Source of the DNA: Massilia sp. CFBP 13721
GTDB lineage: Bacteria; Pseudomonadota; Gammaproteobacteria; Burkholderiales; Burkholderiaceae_D
NCBI RefSeq assembly: GCF_014842025.1
Contig: NZ_JACYUY010000019.1
Span: 54,545 to 118,544 of the forward strand
Length of the DNA stretch: 64,000 bases
Direction: 5' to 3'
The notes beneath the pieces were generated by a model that saw nothing but the letters and a program-made list of their open reading frames with translations, had not been told where the DNA came from and ran no database searches. This document shows, piece after piece, positions 24,271 to 32,932 of this stretch. The position numbers and the translations under genes are program-made. Positions within the stretch are counted from its first letter, which is position 1. The number at the start of each line of letters is the position of its first letter.

Positions 24271-26100
24271 TTACTCCACCGTCACCGATTTCGCCAAATT
24301 CCGCGGCTTGTCAACGTCAGTCCCCCGCGCCAGCGCCGTGTGATACGCCAGCAGCTGCAGCGCACACACGTGCAGGATCGGCGACAGTTCGCCATAGTGT
24401 TCCGGCAAGCGAATCACGTGCAAGCCTTCGCCCGAGGTGATGCGCGAATCGACGTCGGCGAACACGTACAGCTGGCCGCCGCGGGCGCGCACTTCCTGCA
24501 TGTTCGACTTCAGCTTTTCCAGCAGCGCATCGTTCGGAGCGATGGTCACCACTGGCATCTCTTCGGTCACCAGCGCCAGCGGGCCGTGCTTCAGTTCGCC
24601 GGCCGGATAGGCTTCGGCGTGGATGTAGGAAATCTCTTTCAGTTTCAATGCACCTTCCAGCGCGATCGGGTAGTGCATGCCGCGGCCGAGGAAGAGGGCG
24701 TTTTCTTTTCTCGCGAATTCTTCGGCCCAGGCGATGATCTGCGGTTCCAGCGCCAGCACCGAGGCGATGGCGACCGGCAGGTGGCGCATCTGTTTCAGGT
24801 GCTCGGCTTCTTCTTCGTCCGACAGGCGGCCGTTGACTTGCGCCAGCGTCAGGGTCAGCAGGAACAGCGCGGCCAGCTGGGTGGTAAATGCCTTGGTCGA
24901 GGCGACACCGACTTCGACGCCGGCGCGGGTGATGTAGGCCAGTTCGCATTCGCGCACCATGGCACTGGTCGAGACGTTGCAGATGGTCAGGGTGTGCGGC
25001 ATGCCCAGGCTGCGTGCGTGTTTCAGTGCGGCCAGGGTGTCGGCGGTTTCTCCCGATTGCGAGATGGTGACGACCAGGGTGTTTGGATGCGGCACGCTGT
25101 CGCGGTAGCGGTATTCGCTGGCGATCTCGACGTTGACCGGCAGCTTGGCGACGCACTCGATCCAGTATTTGGCGGTCAGGCCCGCATAATAACTGGTGCC
25201 GCAGGCCAGGATCAGCACGCGGTCGATCTCCTTGAACACGCCATACGCCTTGTCGCCGAACAGTTCCGGCATGATGCCGGTCACACCCTCGAGGGTATCG
25301 CCGATGACGCGCGGCTGCTCGAAGATTTCCTTCTGCATGTAGTGGCGGTACGGGCCGAGTTCGGCCGCGCCGGTGTGGGCGTGCACGGTTTTGACTTCGC
25401 GCTCGACCGGCTTGCCTTCGCTATCGACGATCCAGTAGCGCGCCAGTTGCAGGTCGACGACATCTCCCTCTTCCAGGTAGATGATCTGGTTGGTGGTGCC
25501 GGCCAGCGCCATCGCGTCGGAGGCGACGAAATTCTCGCCTTCGCCGACGCCGAGGATCAGCGGCGAGCCCTGGCGGGCGGCGACCACGCGGTGCGGTTCT
25601 TCGCGTGCGAAGACGGCGATCGCATACGCGCCATGCAGACGTTTCACGGCTTGCTGGACGGTGTCGAACAGGTCGCCGTTGTACATGTGGTCAACCAGGT
25701 GGGCGATGACTTCGGTGTCGGTCTGGCTGGTGAAGACGTAGCCGAGTTCGGTCAACTCACGGCGCAGTTCGTCATGGTTTTCGATGATGCCGTTGTGGAC
25801 CAGCGCGATGCGCGCGCTTTCTTCGGTCGGCGAGAAGTGCGGGTGCGCGTTGTGCGACGCCGGGGCGCCATGGGTGGCCCAGCGGGTATGAGCAATGCCC
25901 GTAAAACCTTGCAAGCCGGTGCCGGCAATTTGCGTTTCCAGGTCGGCCACGCGCGAAGTGCTGCGCGAACGGGCCAGGCGGCCTTCGACGTGCAGGGCGA
26001 CGCCACAGGAATCGTAGCCGCGGTATTCGAGGCGTTTCAGGCCCTCGATCAGGATAGGGGTGATGTTACGTTGCGCAACCGCGCCGACGATACCGCACAT
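24271..26100 (-). CDS. glmS: Glutamine-fructose-6-phosphate aminotransferase (isomerizing)
   Basis: 609 residues from the ATG at 26100, so that the mature N-terminus begins with the nucleophile Cys2 (MCGIVGAVAQRN). The glutaminase domain (1-240) shows RLEYRGYDSCG, HTRWATHGAPASHNAHPH and HNGIIENHDELR. The two SIS domains carry ACGTSYYAGL, TISQSGETADTLAALKHA and CELAYITRAGVEVGVASTKAFTTQL. The C-terminus ends in KPRNLAKSVTVE, the conserved GlmS tail. It makes glucosamine-6-phosphate, the first step to UDP-GlcNAc; glmU lies 0.76 kb from its start, on the same strand. Confidence 0.97.
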   Translation of the reverse strand: MCGIVGAVAQRNITPILIEGLKRLEYRGYDSCGVALHVEGRLARSRSTSRVADLETQIAGTGLQGFTGIAHTRWATHGAPASHNAHPHFSPTEESARIALVHNGIIENHDELRRELTELGYVFTSQTDTEVIAHLVDHMYNGDLFDTVQQAVKRLHGAYAIAVFAREEPHRVVAARQGSPLILGVGEGENFVASDAMALAGTTNQIIYLEEGDVVDLQLARYWIVDSEGKPVEREVKTVHAHTGAAELGPYRHYMQKEIFEQPRVIGDTLEGVTGIMPELFGDKAYGVFKEIDRVLILACGTSYYAGLTAKYWIECVAKLPVNVEIASEYRYRDSVPHPNTLVVTISQSGETADTLAALKHARSLGMPHTLTICNVSTSAMVRECELAYITRAGVEVGVASTKAFTTQLAALFLLTLTLAQVNGRLSDEEEAEHLKQMRHLPVAIASVLALEPQIIAWAEEFARKENALFLGRGMHYPIALEGALKLKEISYIHAEAYPAGELKHGPLALVTEEMPVVTIAPNDALLEKLKSNMQEVRARGGQLYVFADVDSRITSGEGLHVIRLPEHYGELSPILHVCALQLLAYHTALARGTDVDKPRNLAKSVTVE

Positions 26101-26205
26101 GAGAACCTCGTTTATAAAAATTAAGCAATGGGTCGTATCGTAGGGCAACGGTCATGAAATATGCTTTCAGAATCACGTTATTTTCGTTATAAAATTTCAC
26201 GTATC

Positions 26206-26229
26206 ATGAAAGATGAAATATTCTTTCAT
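26206..26229. promoter_or_regulatory. Inverted repeat upstream of the Lrp-type gene, candidate operator
   Basis: ATGAAAG-N10-CTTTCAT, a perfect 7+7 dyad in an AT-rich stretch 29 bp before the start at 26258. An additional CTTTCA lies at 26164-26169 in the same gap. Lrp/AsnC proteins often autoregulate through such AT-rich dyads; glmS is divergent here and may share the control. Confidence 0.45.
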
Positions 26230-26257
26230 TTATTAAAAAATATTAAGTGAAAATTTC

Positions 26258-26731
26258 ATGACAATCGACATAACGACGCTGGACGAACTTGATCGTCGCA
26301 TCCTGAATGCCTTGCAGACTGACGCATCGCAGACGAATACCGAACTGGCCGCGCAAGTCCATGTATCGCCGCCAACTTGTCTGCGCCGCGTCAAGCAGCT
26401 GACCGAGAACGGTGTTATCTCACGGCAAGTTGCGATTGTCGATCCGGACAAGGTGGGGGCGCGCTTGAGCGCCATCGTCGAGATCACCCTCGACGTCCAG
26501 GCGGCCGAGCGGATGGCGCAATTCGAACAGCTGGCAACGAATGAGGAGGCGGTGATGCAGTGCTACCGGGTGGCGCCGGGACCGGATTTCGTGCTGATCA
26601 TCCAGGTCGCCGACATGCCGGCCTATCACGCCCTGGCGCACCGCCTGTTTGCCACGCACGCGAATGTGCGCAACGTAAAAACCTATTTTTCGACGTTCAG
26701 GAGCAAGTTCGACACCCGCATCGCGGTCTGA
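26258..26731 (+). CDS. Lrp/AsnC family transcriptional regulator
   Basis: 157 residues. The N-terminal winged helix (LDELDRRILNALQTDASQTNTELAAQVHVSPPTC, cut here into familiar blocks) occupies residues 8-60, and the RAM/AsnC ligand-binding domain follows (AIVEITLDV, VAPGPDFVLIIQVADMPAYHAL). The protein lies between glmS and glmU, separating two genes of one pathway. It is divergent from glmS, and an AT-rich dyad stands just before its start. The ligand is probably an amino acid, but which one is not visible. Confidence 0.92.
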   Translation: MTIDITTLDELDRRILNALQTDASQTNTELAAQVHVSPPTCLRRVKQLTENGVISRQVAIVDPDKVGARLSAIVEITLDVQAAERMAQFEQLATNEEAVMQCYRVAPGPDFVLIIQVADMPAYHALAHRLFATHANVRNVKTYFSTFRSKFDTRIAV

Positions 26732-26785
26732 GTTTATCCGATGAGGCCTGTGGATAATTCTGTGCAGAACATTGTGGAAGGTCAG

Positions 26786-26818
26786 GGGGTATCCCGTGCA
26801 GAACCATGTGGATACCCC
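26786..26818. terminator. Hairpin between convergent lrp-type gene and glmU
   Basis: GGGGTATCC (26786-26794) pairs with GGATACCCC (26810-26818) around a 15-nt loop. It lies in the convergent gap and could act on both strands. The same gap holds a perfect DnaA box, TGTGGATAA, at 26749-26757. Confidence 0.5.
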
Positions 26819-26857
26819 TGTGATTTTCCAGTGATTTACTGATGTAAAACCGGTGGA

Positions 26858-28234
26858 TTACTTCGGCTTTTTCACTGGACGGCTCCAGCCGTCGATGGTG
26901 ATTTGCTTGGGACGAGATATGGTCAGCTTGCCGGCCGGGGCGTCCTTGGTCAGCGTGGTGCCGGCGCCCAGGGTCGCACCTTTCCCGACCGTGACCGGCG
27001 CCACCAGCTGGCTGTCACTGCCGATGAATGCGTCGTCTTCGATCACGGTGCGGAATTTGTTGGCGCCATCGTAGTTACAGGTGATGGTGCCGGCGCCGAT
27101 ATTCACGCGCGAACCGACCGTGGCATCGCCCACATACGCCAGGTGATTGGCCTTGCTGTGCGCGGCAACCTGGCTGTTTTTGACTTCCACGAAATTACCG
27201 ATGTGGACATCTTCGCCCAATTCGGTGCCGGGGCGCAGGCGCGCATACGGACCGATCTGGGAAGCGGCGCCCACCACGGCGTCTTCGATATGGCAGAACG
27301 GTTTGATGATGGCGCCGGCGCCAATCCGGGCGTTGACCAGCACGCAGTGGGGTCCGACCTTGACGCCGTCGGCCAGTTCCACCCGTCCCTCGAAGACGCA
27401 GCCGACGTCGATGACGACGTCACGCCCGCACACCAGTTCGCCGCGCACGTCGATGCGCGCCGGGTCCATCAGGGTGACACCCTGTTCCAGCAACGCATTG
27501 GCAATGTTCAGCTGGTGGCGGCGCTCGAGTTCGGCCAATTGCACCTTGCTGTTGACGCCCGCGACTTCCCACTCGCCGGCGGGGGAGGCCGACACCACCT
27601 CGACGCCATCGGCCACGGCTTGCGCCACGATATCGGTAAGGTAATATTCGCCCTGCGCATTGTTGTTCGACAGCCCAGTCAACCAGCGTTTCAGGTGCCG
27701 GGTTGGCACTACCAGGATGCCGCTGTTGATTTCGCGGATGGCGCGTTCGGTGTCGCTCGCATCCTTTTCTTCGACGATGCGCACGATGCGGCCATTCTCG
27801 CGCACGATGCGGCCCAGGCCGAACGGATTGGCCTGCTCGACGGTGAGGATGCCGAGCTTGTCGACGCCGGCGGCCTCGACCAGGCGGCGCAGCGAATCGC
27901 CGGTCGTCAACGGAACGTCGCCGTACAGCACCAGGGTCGGCACGTTGTCATCGAGCTGGGGCACGGCCTGCATCACGGCGTGGCCGGTGCCCAGCTGCGG
28001 CTGCTGCAATGCGGTGTCGATCGGCGCCTCGCCGGCGGCGGCTAGAGCGGCCACCATCTCGGGCACCGCTGCGCCCCCGTGACCGTAAATCACGCATAAT
28101 TTACTCGGCCGCAGTTGGCGGGCGGTATCGATCACATGCTGCAACAGCGGCTTTCCAGCCAGCGGATGCAACACTTTAGGCAGCGCGGACTGCATGCGCT
28201 TTCCCATGCCGGCGGCAAGGATGACAACGTTCAT
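26858..28234 (-). CDS. glmU: Bifunctional N-acetylglucosamine-1-phosphate uridyltransferase / glucosamine-1-phosphate acetyltransferase
   Basis: 458 residues. The uridyltransferase domain opens with VVILAAGMGKRMQSALPKVL (the LxxGxGTxM-type loop and Lys) and includes VLYGDVPL and NPFGLGRIVR. The left-handed b-helix acetyltransferase domain from about residue 250 shows hexapeptide repeats and GAGTITCNYDGANK. It converts glucosamine-1-phosphate to UDP-GlcNAc for peptidoglycan and LPS. Only 27 bp separate its start from the divergent lipoprotein start at 28262. Confidence 0.97.
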   Translation of the reverse strand: MNVVILAAGMGKRMQSALPKVLHPLAGKPLLQHVIDTARQLRPSKLCVIYGHGGAAVPEMVAALAAAGEAPIDTALQQPQLGTGHAVMQAVPQLDDNVPTLVLYGDVPLTTGDSLRRLVEAAGVDKLGILTVEQANPFGLGRIVRENGRIVRIVEEKDASDTERAIREINSGILVVPTRHLKRWLTGLSNNNAQGEYYLTDIVAQAVADGVEVVSASPAGEWEVAGVNSKVQLAELERRHQLNIANALLEQGVTLMDPARIDVRGELVCGRDVVIDVGCVFEGRVELADGVKVGPHCVLVNARIGAGAIIKPFCHIEDAVVGAASQIGPYARLRPGTELGEDVHIGNFVEVKNSQVAAHSKANHLAYVGDATVGSRVNIGAGTITCNYDGANKFRTVIEDDAFIGSDSQLVAPVTVGKGATLGAGTTLTKDAPAGKLTISRPKQITIDGWSRPVKKPK

Positions 28235-28261
28235 AAGCCGTATTCAAAAAGAGTTAATAAG

Positions 28262-29170
28262 ATGAAAAATTTTAGCATGCATGACCCCTCGCAGTACTCC
28301 CTGCTCCAGCGCGCACGTGCGCTGTTCCTGATCGCCTTGCTCGCTTGCCTGGGCGCCTGCAGCACCATCCGCTTCAGCTACAACCACGGCGACACCCTAC
28401 TGTACTGGTGGCTCGACGCCTATGTCGATTTTGAGGGGGCACAGTCCGATTGGGTCAAACGCGATATCCGCGAACTGTTTCAATGGCACCGCAAAACCCA
28501 GCTAGACGATTACGCCCAGCTGCTCGGCACCTTCCAGCGCCAGCTGGGCGGCAATCCGACCCAGGCCGATCTGCTCGCCGATTACCGCATCATCCGCACC
28601 CACACCGAAACCCTGGCCATGAAGGCCGTTCCCCATATGGTCGACTTGGCGCGCTCGTTGACGCCGGACCAGATCGAACAAATGGAAGAACGTTTTAAAA
28701 AGAAAAACGACGAATACCGCCGCAAGTTCGTCAGCGGCAGCGTCGACAAGCGCCAGGAGGCGCGCTTCGACAAATCGATGGAACAATTCAAATTGTGGTT
28801 CGGCAGTTTTAGCAGCGAACAAGAAAAGGCCTTGCGCCGCGCTTCCGATGCCCGCCCCCTGGACAGCAATGTCTGGCTGGAAGAGCGCATCCTGCGCCAG
28901 CGTAAAATCCTGGCCCTGGCGCGCAAGATTCAGCAGGAAAAGCCGAGCAAGGAACAAACAAGCGTGATGATCACGGCGCTGCTGCACGAATTCTTTACGC
29001 GCATGGATTCGCCCGAACGTAAAGGATTTTATGACGCCTATATCAATACCACCAGCAATTACATCCTGAGCGCGATCCGGATCGCGACCCCGGCCCAGAA
29101 AGCCCATGCCCAGCAGCGCATGCAGGGCTGGATCGACGATTTTAAAGTATTGGCGAAAGAGGCGAAATAA
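28262..29170 (+). CDS. DUF6279-type lipoprotein
   Basis: 302 residues from the ATG at 28262; an in-frame ATG at 28277 is also possible. A hydrophobic stretch ends in a lipobox (LLACLGAC, Cys33), then STIRFSYNHGDTLLYWWLDAYVDF, the signature opening of this lipoprotein family. The rest is helical and charged, with a MEERFKKKNDEYRRKFVSG segment. Function is unknown. Because it is only 27 bp from divergent glmU, its promoter must lie inside the glmU coding region or overlap it. Confidence 0.85.
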   Translation: MKNFSMHDPSQYSLLQRARALFLIALLACLGACSTIRFSYNHGDTLLYWWLDAYVDFEGAQSDWVKRDIRELFQWHRKTQLDDYAQLLGTFQRQLGGNPTQADLLADYRIIRTHTETLAMKAVPHMVDLARSLTPDQIEQMEERFKKKNDEYRRKFVSGSVDKRQEARFDKSMEQFKLWFGSFSSEQEKALRRASDARPLDSNVWLEERILRQRKILALARKIQQEKPSKEQTSVMITALLHEFFTRMDSPERKGFYDAYINTTSNYILSAIRIATPAQKAHAQQRMQGWIDDFKVLAKEAK

Positions 29171-29191
29171 GCATCTGGTATAGTGCGCGCC

Positions 29192-29857
29192 ATGCAAAAA
29201 CGACCGACTAAATCGCAAGGCCAGCACGGCCGGCCGCGCCTGGCGCCGCAGCAGGTGCGCATCATCGGCGGCGAATGGAAGCGGCGCCTGCTGCCGGTGC
29301 TCGACGCCCTCGGCCTGCGTCCCACGCCCGACCGCGTGCGCGAAACCGTGTTCAACTGGCTGCACCACCAGGTTGGGGGCGACTGGGCGCAGGTCGATTG
29401 CCTCGACCTGTTTGCCGGCAGCGGCGCCCTCGGCTTCGAGGCGGCCAGCCGCGGTGCGCGCAGCGTGACCATGCTCGATTTTCACGCAGCGGCCGCGCGC
29501 CAGCTCGAGGCGAACAAGGAGATGCTGAAAGCGGACAATGTCAACGTCCTGCGCGCCGACGCGTTGACTGTCGCGCGCGACCTGGCGGCGCGCGGCCAGC
29601 GCTACGACGTGATTTTCCTCGATCCGCCCTACCAGCAGGATTTCATCAGTAAAGCCTTGCCGCTGTGCGTGGCGCTGCTGAAGGAAGACGGCATGGTGTA
29701 TGTGGAAGCGGAATATGCGCTGCCGCAGGAACCTGCCGCAGGCGATACAACCCCGGACTGGCTGGCGCCCTGGGACATCGTCCGCGCCGACAAGGCGGGC
29801 ATGGTGTTCTATCACTTGCTGAAGTTGAACGGCAAGGTGCACGAAAACCGCGCCTGA
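29192..29857 (+). CDS. rsmD: 16S rRNA (guanine(966)-N(2))-methyltransferase
   Basis: 221 residues from the ATG at 29192. The start region has VRIIGGEWKRRLLPV and RPTPDRVRETVFNWL, which are RsmD hallmarks. The SAM-binding loop is LDLFAGSGALGFEAASRGA and the catalytic motif is FLDPPYQQDF. It methylates G966 of 16S rRNA during small-subunit assembly. rsmD is followed by coaD after 132 bp, the standard pairing of these two genes. Confidence 0.95.
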   Translation: MQKRPTKSQGQHGRPRLAPQQVRIIGGEWKRRLLPVLDALGLRPTPDRVRETVFNWLHHQVGGDWAQVDCLDLFAGSGALGFEAASRGARSVTMLDFHAAAARQLEANKEMLKADNVNVLRADALTVARDLAARGQRYDVIFLDPPYQQDFISKALPLCVALLKEDGMVYVEAEYALPQEPAAGDTTPDWLAPWDIVRADKAGMVFYHLLKLNGKVHENRA

Positions 29858-29989
29858 GCGGCCAGGTTTGCCCAATTTGCGGGCAAAACCGGCCCCCTGC
29901 TGGGGCAATTGCCAGATTTTCAGGCATAATGCGCGTTCCAAGGGGCGTAGCGCGCGCTCCCATCAATGTTTCTCTTCCAGGGAGCTGCA

Positions 29990-30487
29990 ATGGTAGTAGC
30001 CGTTTATCCGGGTACCTTCGATCCGCTCACCCGCGGCCATGAAGATCTGGTCCGCCGTGCGTCGGGGCTGTTCGACACGCTCGTCGTCGGTGTCGCCGAC
30101 AGCAAGAACAAGAAGCCGTTCTTTTCGCTCGACGAGCGCCTGGAGATCGCCAACGAGGTGCTGGGCCATTACCCGAACGTGAAGGTCGAGAGTTTTTCCG
30201 GCCTGTTAAAAGATTTCGTGCGCAGGCACGATGCGCGCGTCATCGTGCGCGGTTTGCGCGCCGTGTCCGACTTCGAATACGAGTTTCAGATGGCCGGCAT
30301 GAACCGCTACCTGCTGCCCGACGTCGAGACGCTGTTCCTGACCCCGTCCGACCAGTACCAGTTTATCTCCGGCACCATCGTGCGCGAAATCGCGATGCTC
30401 GGCGGCGACGTATCGAAATTTGTCTTCCCTTCGGTGGACCGTTGGCTGCAACGTAAAATTGCATCCATGAACCCACCGAGCGCCTGA
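29990..30487 (+). CDS. coaD: Pantetheine-phosphate adenylyltransferase
   Basis: 165 residues. The ATG at 29990 follows GGGAGC; an ATG at 29966 is open but adds residues (MFLFQGAA) not found in the family. AVYPGTFDPLTRGHEDLVRRA carries the T/HxGH nucleotidyl-transfer motif, RGLRAVSDFEYEFQMAGMNR lines the active site, and YQFISGTIVREIAMLGGDVS holds the C-terminal ISSS-like signature. It makes dephospho-CoA, the penultimate step of coenzyme A synthesis. Confidence 0.97.
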   Translation: MVVAVYPGTFDPLTRGHEDLVRRASGLFDTLVVGVADSKNKKPFFSLDERLEIANEVLGHYPNVKVESFSGLLKDFVRRHDARVIVRGLRAVSDFEYEFQMAGMNRYLLPDVETLFLTPSDQYQFISGTIVREIAMLGGDVSKFVFPSVDRWLQRKIASMNPPSA

Positions 30488-30519
30488 TCCAGGCGTTGAC
30501 TCCTTAAAGCAGCAGCATC

Positions 30520-30780
30520 ATGGCCCTACTGATTACCGACGAATGCATCAATTGCGACGTGTGCGAGCCGGAGTGTCCGAACGACGCCATTTCGATGGGT
30601 GCGGAGATCTACGAGATCGATCCGCATAAATGCACGGAATGCGTCGGCCACTTCGACGAACCGCAGTGCCAGGCCCTGTGCCCGGTCGCCTGCATTCCAT
30701 TCAATCCCGCCTGGCGCGAAACGCGCGAAGAGTTACTGGCCAAGTACGAACGCCTGACCGCCGGCAAGAACGCCGTCTGA
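30520..30780 (+). CDS. YfhL-type 4Fe-4S dicluster ferredoxin
   Basis: 86 residues. Cluster 1 ligands are CINCDVCEPECPNDAI, and cluster 2 is CTECVGHFDEPQC...LCPVACI with the extended spacing between the second and third cysteines typical of Allochromatium-type low-potential ferredoxins. It lies 32 bp behind coaD, an arrangement common in betaproteobacteria. It is a soluble electron carrier; the partner is not visible. Confidence 0.93.
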   Translation: MALLITDECINCDVCEPECPNDAISMGAEIYEIDPHKCTECVGHFDEPQCQALCPVACIPFNPAWRETREELLAKYERLTAGKNAV

Positions 30781-30832
30781 TTTCCATCGCGGCCGGCGCG
30801 CCGTGCGCCGCCGGCACCTGCTATGCTCGGCC

Positions 30833-31366
30833 ATGGCTACTTCGGATCCCTCTTCCGGCAACGCGCTGCCGTCGACCATCGACGAGAACATCGGCACCAT
30901 TGCCGCCTATTGCGAACGCAATGAGCAGCGCGCGACGCCCGCCCAGAAAATCGTCGAAAAGGTCAGCCTGTTCCTCGGCAGCCCGAGTTATTTCGCGGTG
31001 AACGTCCTGTTCATCGTGGGCTGGCTTGCCTGGAACGCCAGCGCCCCGCTGTTCGACTTGCCCCAGCCGGACGAGCCGCCGTTTTACTGGCTGCAGGGAT
31101 TCGTGTCCCTCAACGCATTCATCATTTCCACCACCGTGCTGATCCGCCAGAACCGGATGTCGAAGCTGGCCGATCGGAATGCCCACCTCGATTTGCAGAT
31201 CAGCCTGCTCTCCGACGAAAAGACCAGCAAGATCATCGCCATGCTGGAAGAAATCCGACGCGACTCGCCGAATCTGGCCGACAAGCCCGACCGCGAAGCC
31301 GAGGCGCTTGCTGAACCGGCGGATACCACCAGCGTGCTGGAAGCGATCGACCAGAAAACAAAATAA
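30833..31366 (+). CDS. DUF1003 family membrane protein
   Basis: 177 residues from the ATG at 30833. Two membrane segments (FAVNVLFIVGWLAWNA and WLQGFVSLNAFIISTTVLI, about 63-120) are followed by RQNRMSKLADRNAHLDLQISLLSDEKTSKII, the conserved DUF1003 cytoplasmic motif. The C-terminal tail is hydrophilic. No function is established for this family. A strong terminator follows at 31411-31449. Confidence 0.85.
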   Translation: MATSDPSSGNALPSTIDENIGTIAAYCERNEQRATPAQKIVEKVSLFLGSPSYFAVNVLFIVGWLAWNASAPLFDLPQPDEPPFYWLQGFVSLNAFIISTTVLIRQNRMSKLADRNAHLDLQISLLSDEKTSKIIAMLEEIRRDSPNLADKPDREAEALAEPADTTSVLEAIDQKTK

Positions 31367-31410
31367 GGTCATGCGGCACGTGCGGCCACTGGGAGCGCAC
31401 CCGATACGAC

Positions 31411-31449
31411 AAAAACGCGGCGCCGGGTGACCGGACGCCGCGTTTTTTT
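31411..31449. terminator. Bidirectional intrinsic terminator
   Basis: AACGCGGCG pairs with CGCCGCGTT (ends about 31414 and 31443), flanked by A-run and T-run. It serves the DUF1003 gene rightward and, in reverse, the small leftward gene at 31478-31717. Confidence 0.88.
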
Positions 31450-31477
31450 ATTGAACGGGATGGCTGTGGCGGGCTTG

Positions 31478-31717
31478 TCAGGCGCCGGCGCCGCGCGCCG
31501 GGCGGGCAGGGCGCGGACGCACGGTCAACACCAGTGCGCGCACCAGGCCGGACAGCAGGGGACGGAAGAACATCAGCACACTGGCCAGCAGCGCCAGCAC
31601 CAACGCACCCTGCAACAGTTCAGTCAACGACAGCAGCGGAAACGAGAATTGGGTGACGGCAGGGCGAACGACATGATTATTTACTATGAGATGTTGTTTT
31701 AAAAAACTATAGTGCAT
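31478..31717 (-). CDS. Possible small single-pass membrane protein
   Basis: 79 residues from an ATG at 31717. The central segment LLQGALVLALLASVLMFFRPLLSG is a plausible membrane helix, followed by a basic tail (VRPRPARPARGAGA) that would stay in the cytoplasm. A terminator stands 29 bp after its stop in the correct orientation, and it is divergent from the LysR gene at 31856. No family is recognised and the N-terminal 25 residues are unconvincing; the true start could be internal. Confidence 0.4.
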   Translation of the reverse strand: MHYSFLKQHLIVNNHVVRPAVTQFSFPLLSLTELLQGALVLALLASVLMFFRPLLSGLVRALVLTVRPRPARPARGAGA

Positions 31718-31855
31718 TGCAACATATAAATCTAATTTCGATTCCTGATGTGGCTTATATTGATCGTGAATGAAATGCGGTACACTTTGATGCGGACCCT
31801 TTGATGCAGACCAAGGGTCTACATCAAATACCTGCACCGCTACCGAGACATCGCC

Positions 31856-32812
31856 ATGAGCTTCCTGACACTGGACCTGAATTTGCTGCGCGTGTTCGAC
31901 GCAGTCATGACCGAACAAAATCTGACACGCGCGGCCGGCCACCTGGCCATGACGCAGCCGGCCGTGTCGAATGCGATTAAACGCCTGCGCGAAAGTTTAG
32001 GAGACGAACTCCTGATCCGCACCGCCTATGGCGTAAAACCGACCCCGCGCGCCGAAGCGCTGTGGCCATCGGTGCGGGCGGCGCTGCAGTCGCTGGAAGC
32101 GGCGGTGATGCCGGAAACCTTCGATGTCTCGAAAGCGCAGGCGACCTTCCGCATGGCGATGGCCGACGCCACCGCCGCCTACTGGCTGCCGTCCTTGATG
32201 CGTTCGATCGAAAGCGAAGCGCCCGGCGTGAACATCCGCATGGTGCCGCTGACCACGCGCGAGCCGCGCCCGATGCTGTTGCGCGGAGATATTGACCTCG
32301 CAGTCGGCTTTTTCCCTGGCGTGGCAGCGCAATTGTCGTACGAAACCGGTTCGCCGATCCGCCACGAGCGCCTGTATTCCGGGCAGTACGTGTGCGTGAT
32401 GCGCAAGAACCACCCGCTCGCTAACAACAAGCTCGACCTCGACACCTATTGCAAGGCGAACCATTTATTGGTCAGTTTCTCCGGCCGCGCACACGGGTTG
32501 GTGGACGAGGCGCTGGCGCAAATCGGGCGTGAACGGCGCATCCTGTTGACCGTGAACCAGTTTTTCACGGCGGGACGGGTGGTGGCGAATTCGGATTTGA
32601 TTACCGTGCTGCCGAAACATTTGATGGTGTCGACCGGCATGACCGAATCGCTGGTGTGGCGCGAACTGCCGTTCGCCCTGCCGGCGGTGCACCTCGACAT
32701 GCTCTGGCACGAACGCGACGGCCGCAGCCCGGCGCACCGCTGGCTGCGTAATAACCTGGAAACGACGGCTGCGCACGCAACTGCGCCGAAGGGCGAACGC
32801 GCCGCGGCGTGA
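31856..32812 (+). CDS. LysR-family regulator, NodD/LinR-like subgroup
   Basis: 318 residues. The helix-turn-helix LDLNLLRVFDAVMTEQNLTRAAGHLAMTQPAVSNAIKRLR (given here as consecutive blocks of the first 45 residues) is typical of the NodD-type branch that starts with 'DLNLL'. The effector domain includes MLLRGDIDLAVGFFP and FFTAGRVVANSDLITVLP. No co-oriented metabolic gene adjoins it, so the target is unknown; the divergent small membrane ORF is one candidate. A composite palindromic repeat follows immediately. Confidence 0.9.
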   Translation: MSFLTLDLNLLRVFDAVMTEQNLTRAAGHLAMTQPAVSNAIKRLRESLGDELLIRTAYGVKPTPRAEALWPSVRAALQSLEAAVMPETFDVSKAQATFRMAMADATAAYWLPSLMRSIESEAPGVNIRMVPLTTREPRPMLLRGDIDLAVGFFPGVAAQLSYETGSPIRHERLYSGQYVCVMRKNHPLANNKLDLDTYCKANHLLVSFSGRAHGLVDEALAQIGRERRILLTVNQFFTAGRVVANSDLITVLPKHLMVSTGMTESLVWRELPFALPAVHLDMLWHERDGRSPAHRWLRNNLETTAAHATAPKGERAAA

Positions 32813-32821
32813 TGTGGTGTT

Positions 32822-32932
32822 GTAGGGTGGGCGCCCTGTGCCCACGCGGTGATCGATAACAGCAAGATCATCCGGCACGATATCGAAGACGGTAACAATC
32901 ACCGCGTGGACGGGAGACCCGTCCACCCTACC
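32822..32932. repeat. GTAGGGTGGGC composite element, two inverted arms
   Basis: The left arm starts GTAGGGTGGGCGCCCTGTGC and runs through CCACGCGGTGAT. The right arm is its inverse, ATCACCGCGTGG to CCACCCTAC, with a 47-bp spacer and inner dyads in each arm. The right end supplies the stop codon (TAG on the minus strand, 32928-32930) of the Lrp-type gene. Confidence 0.75.
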
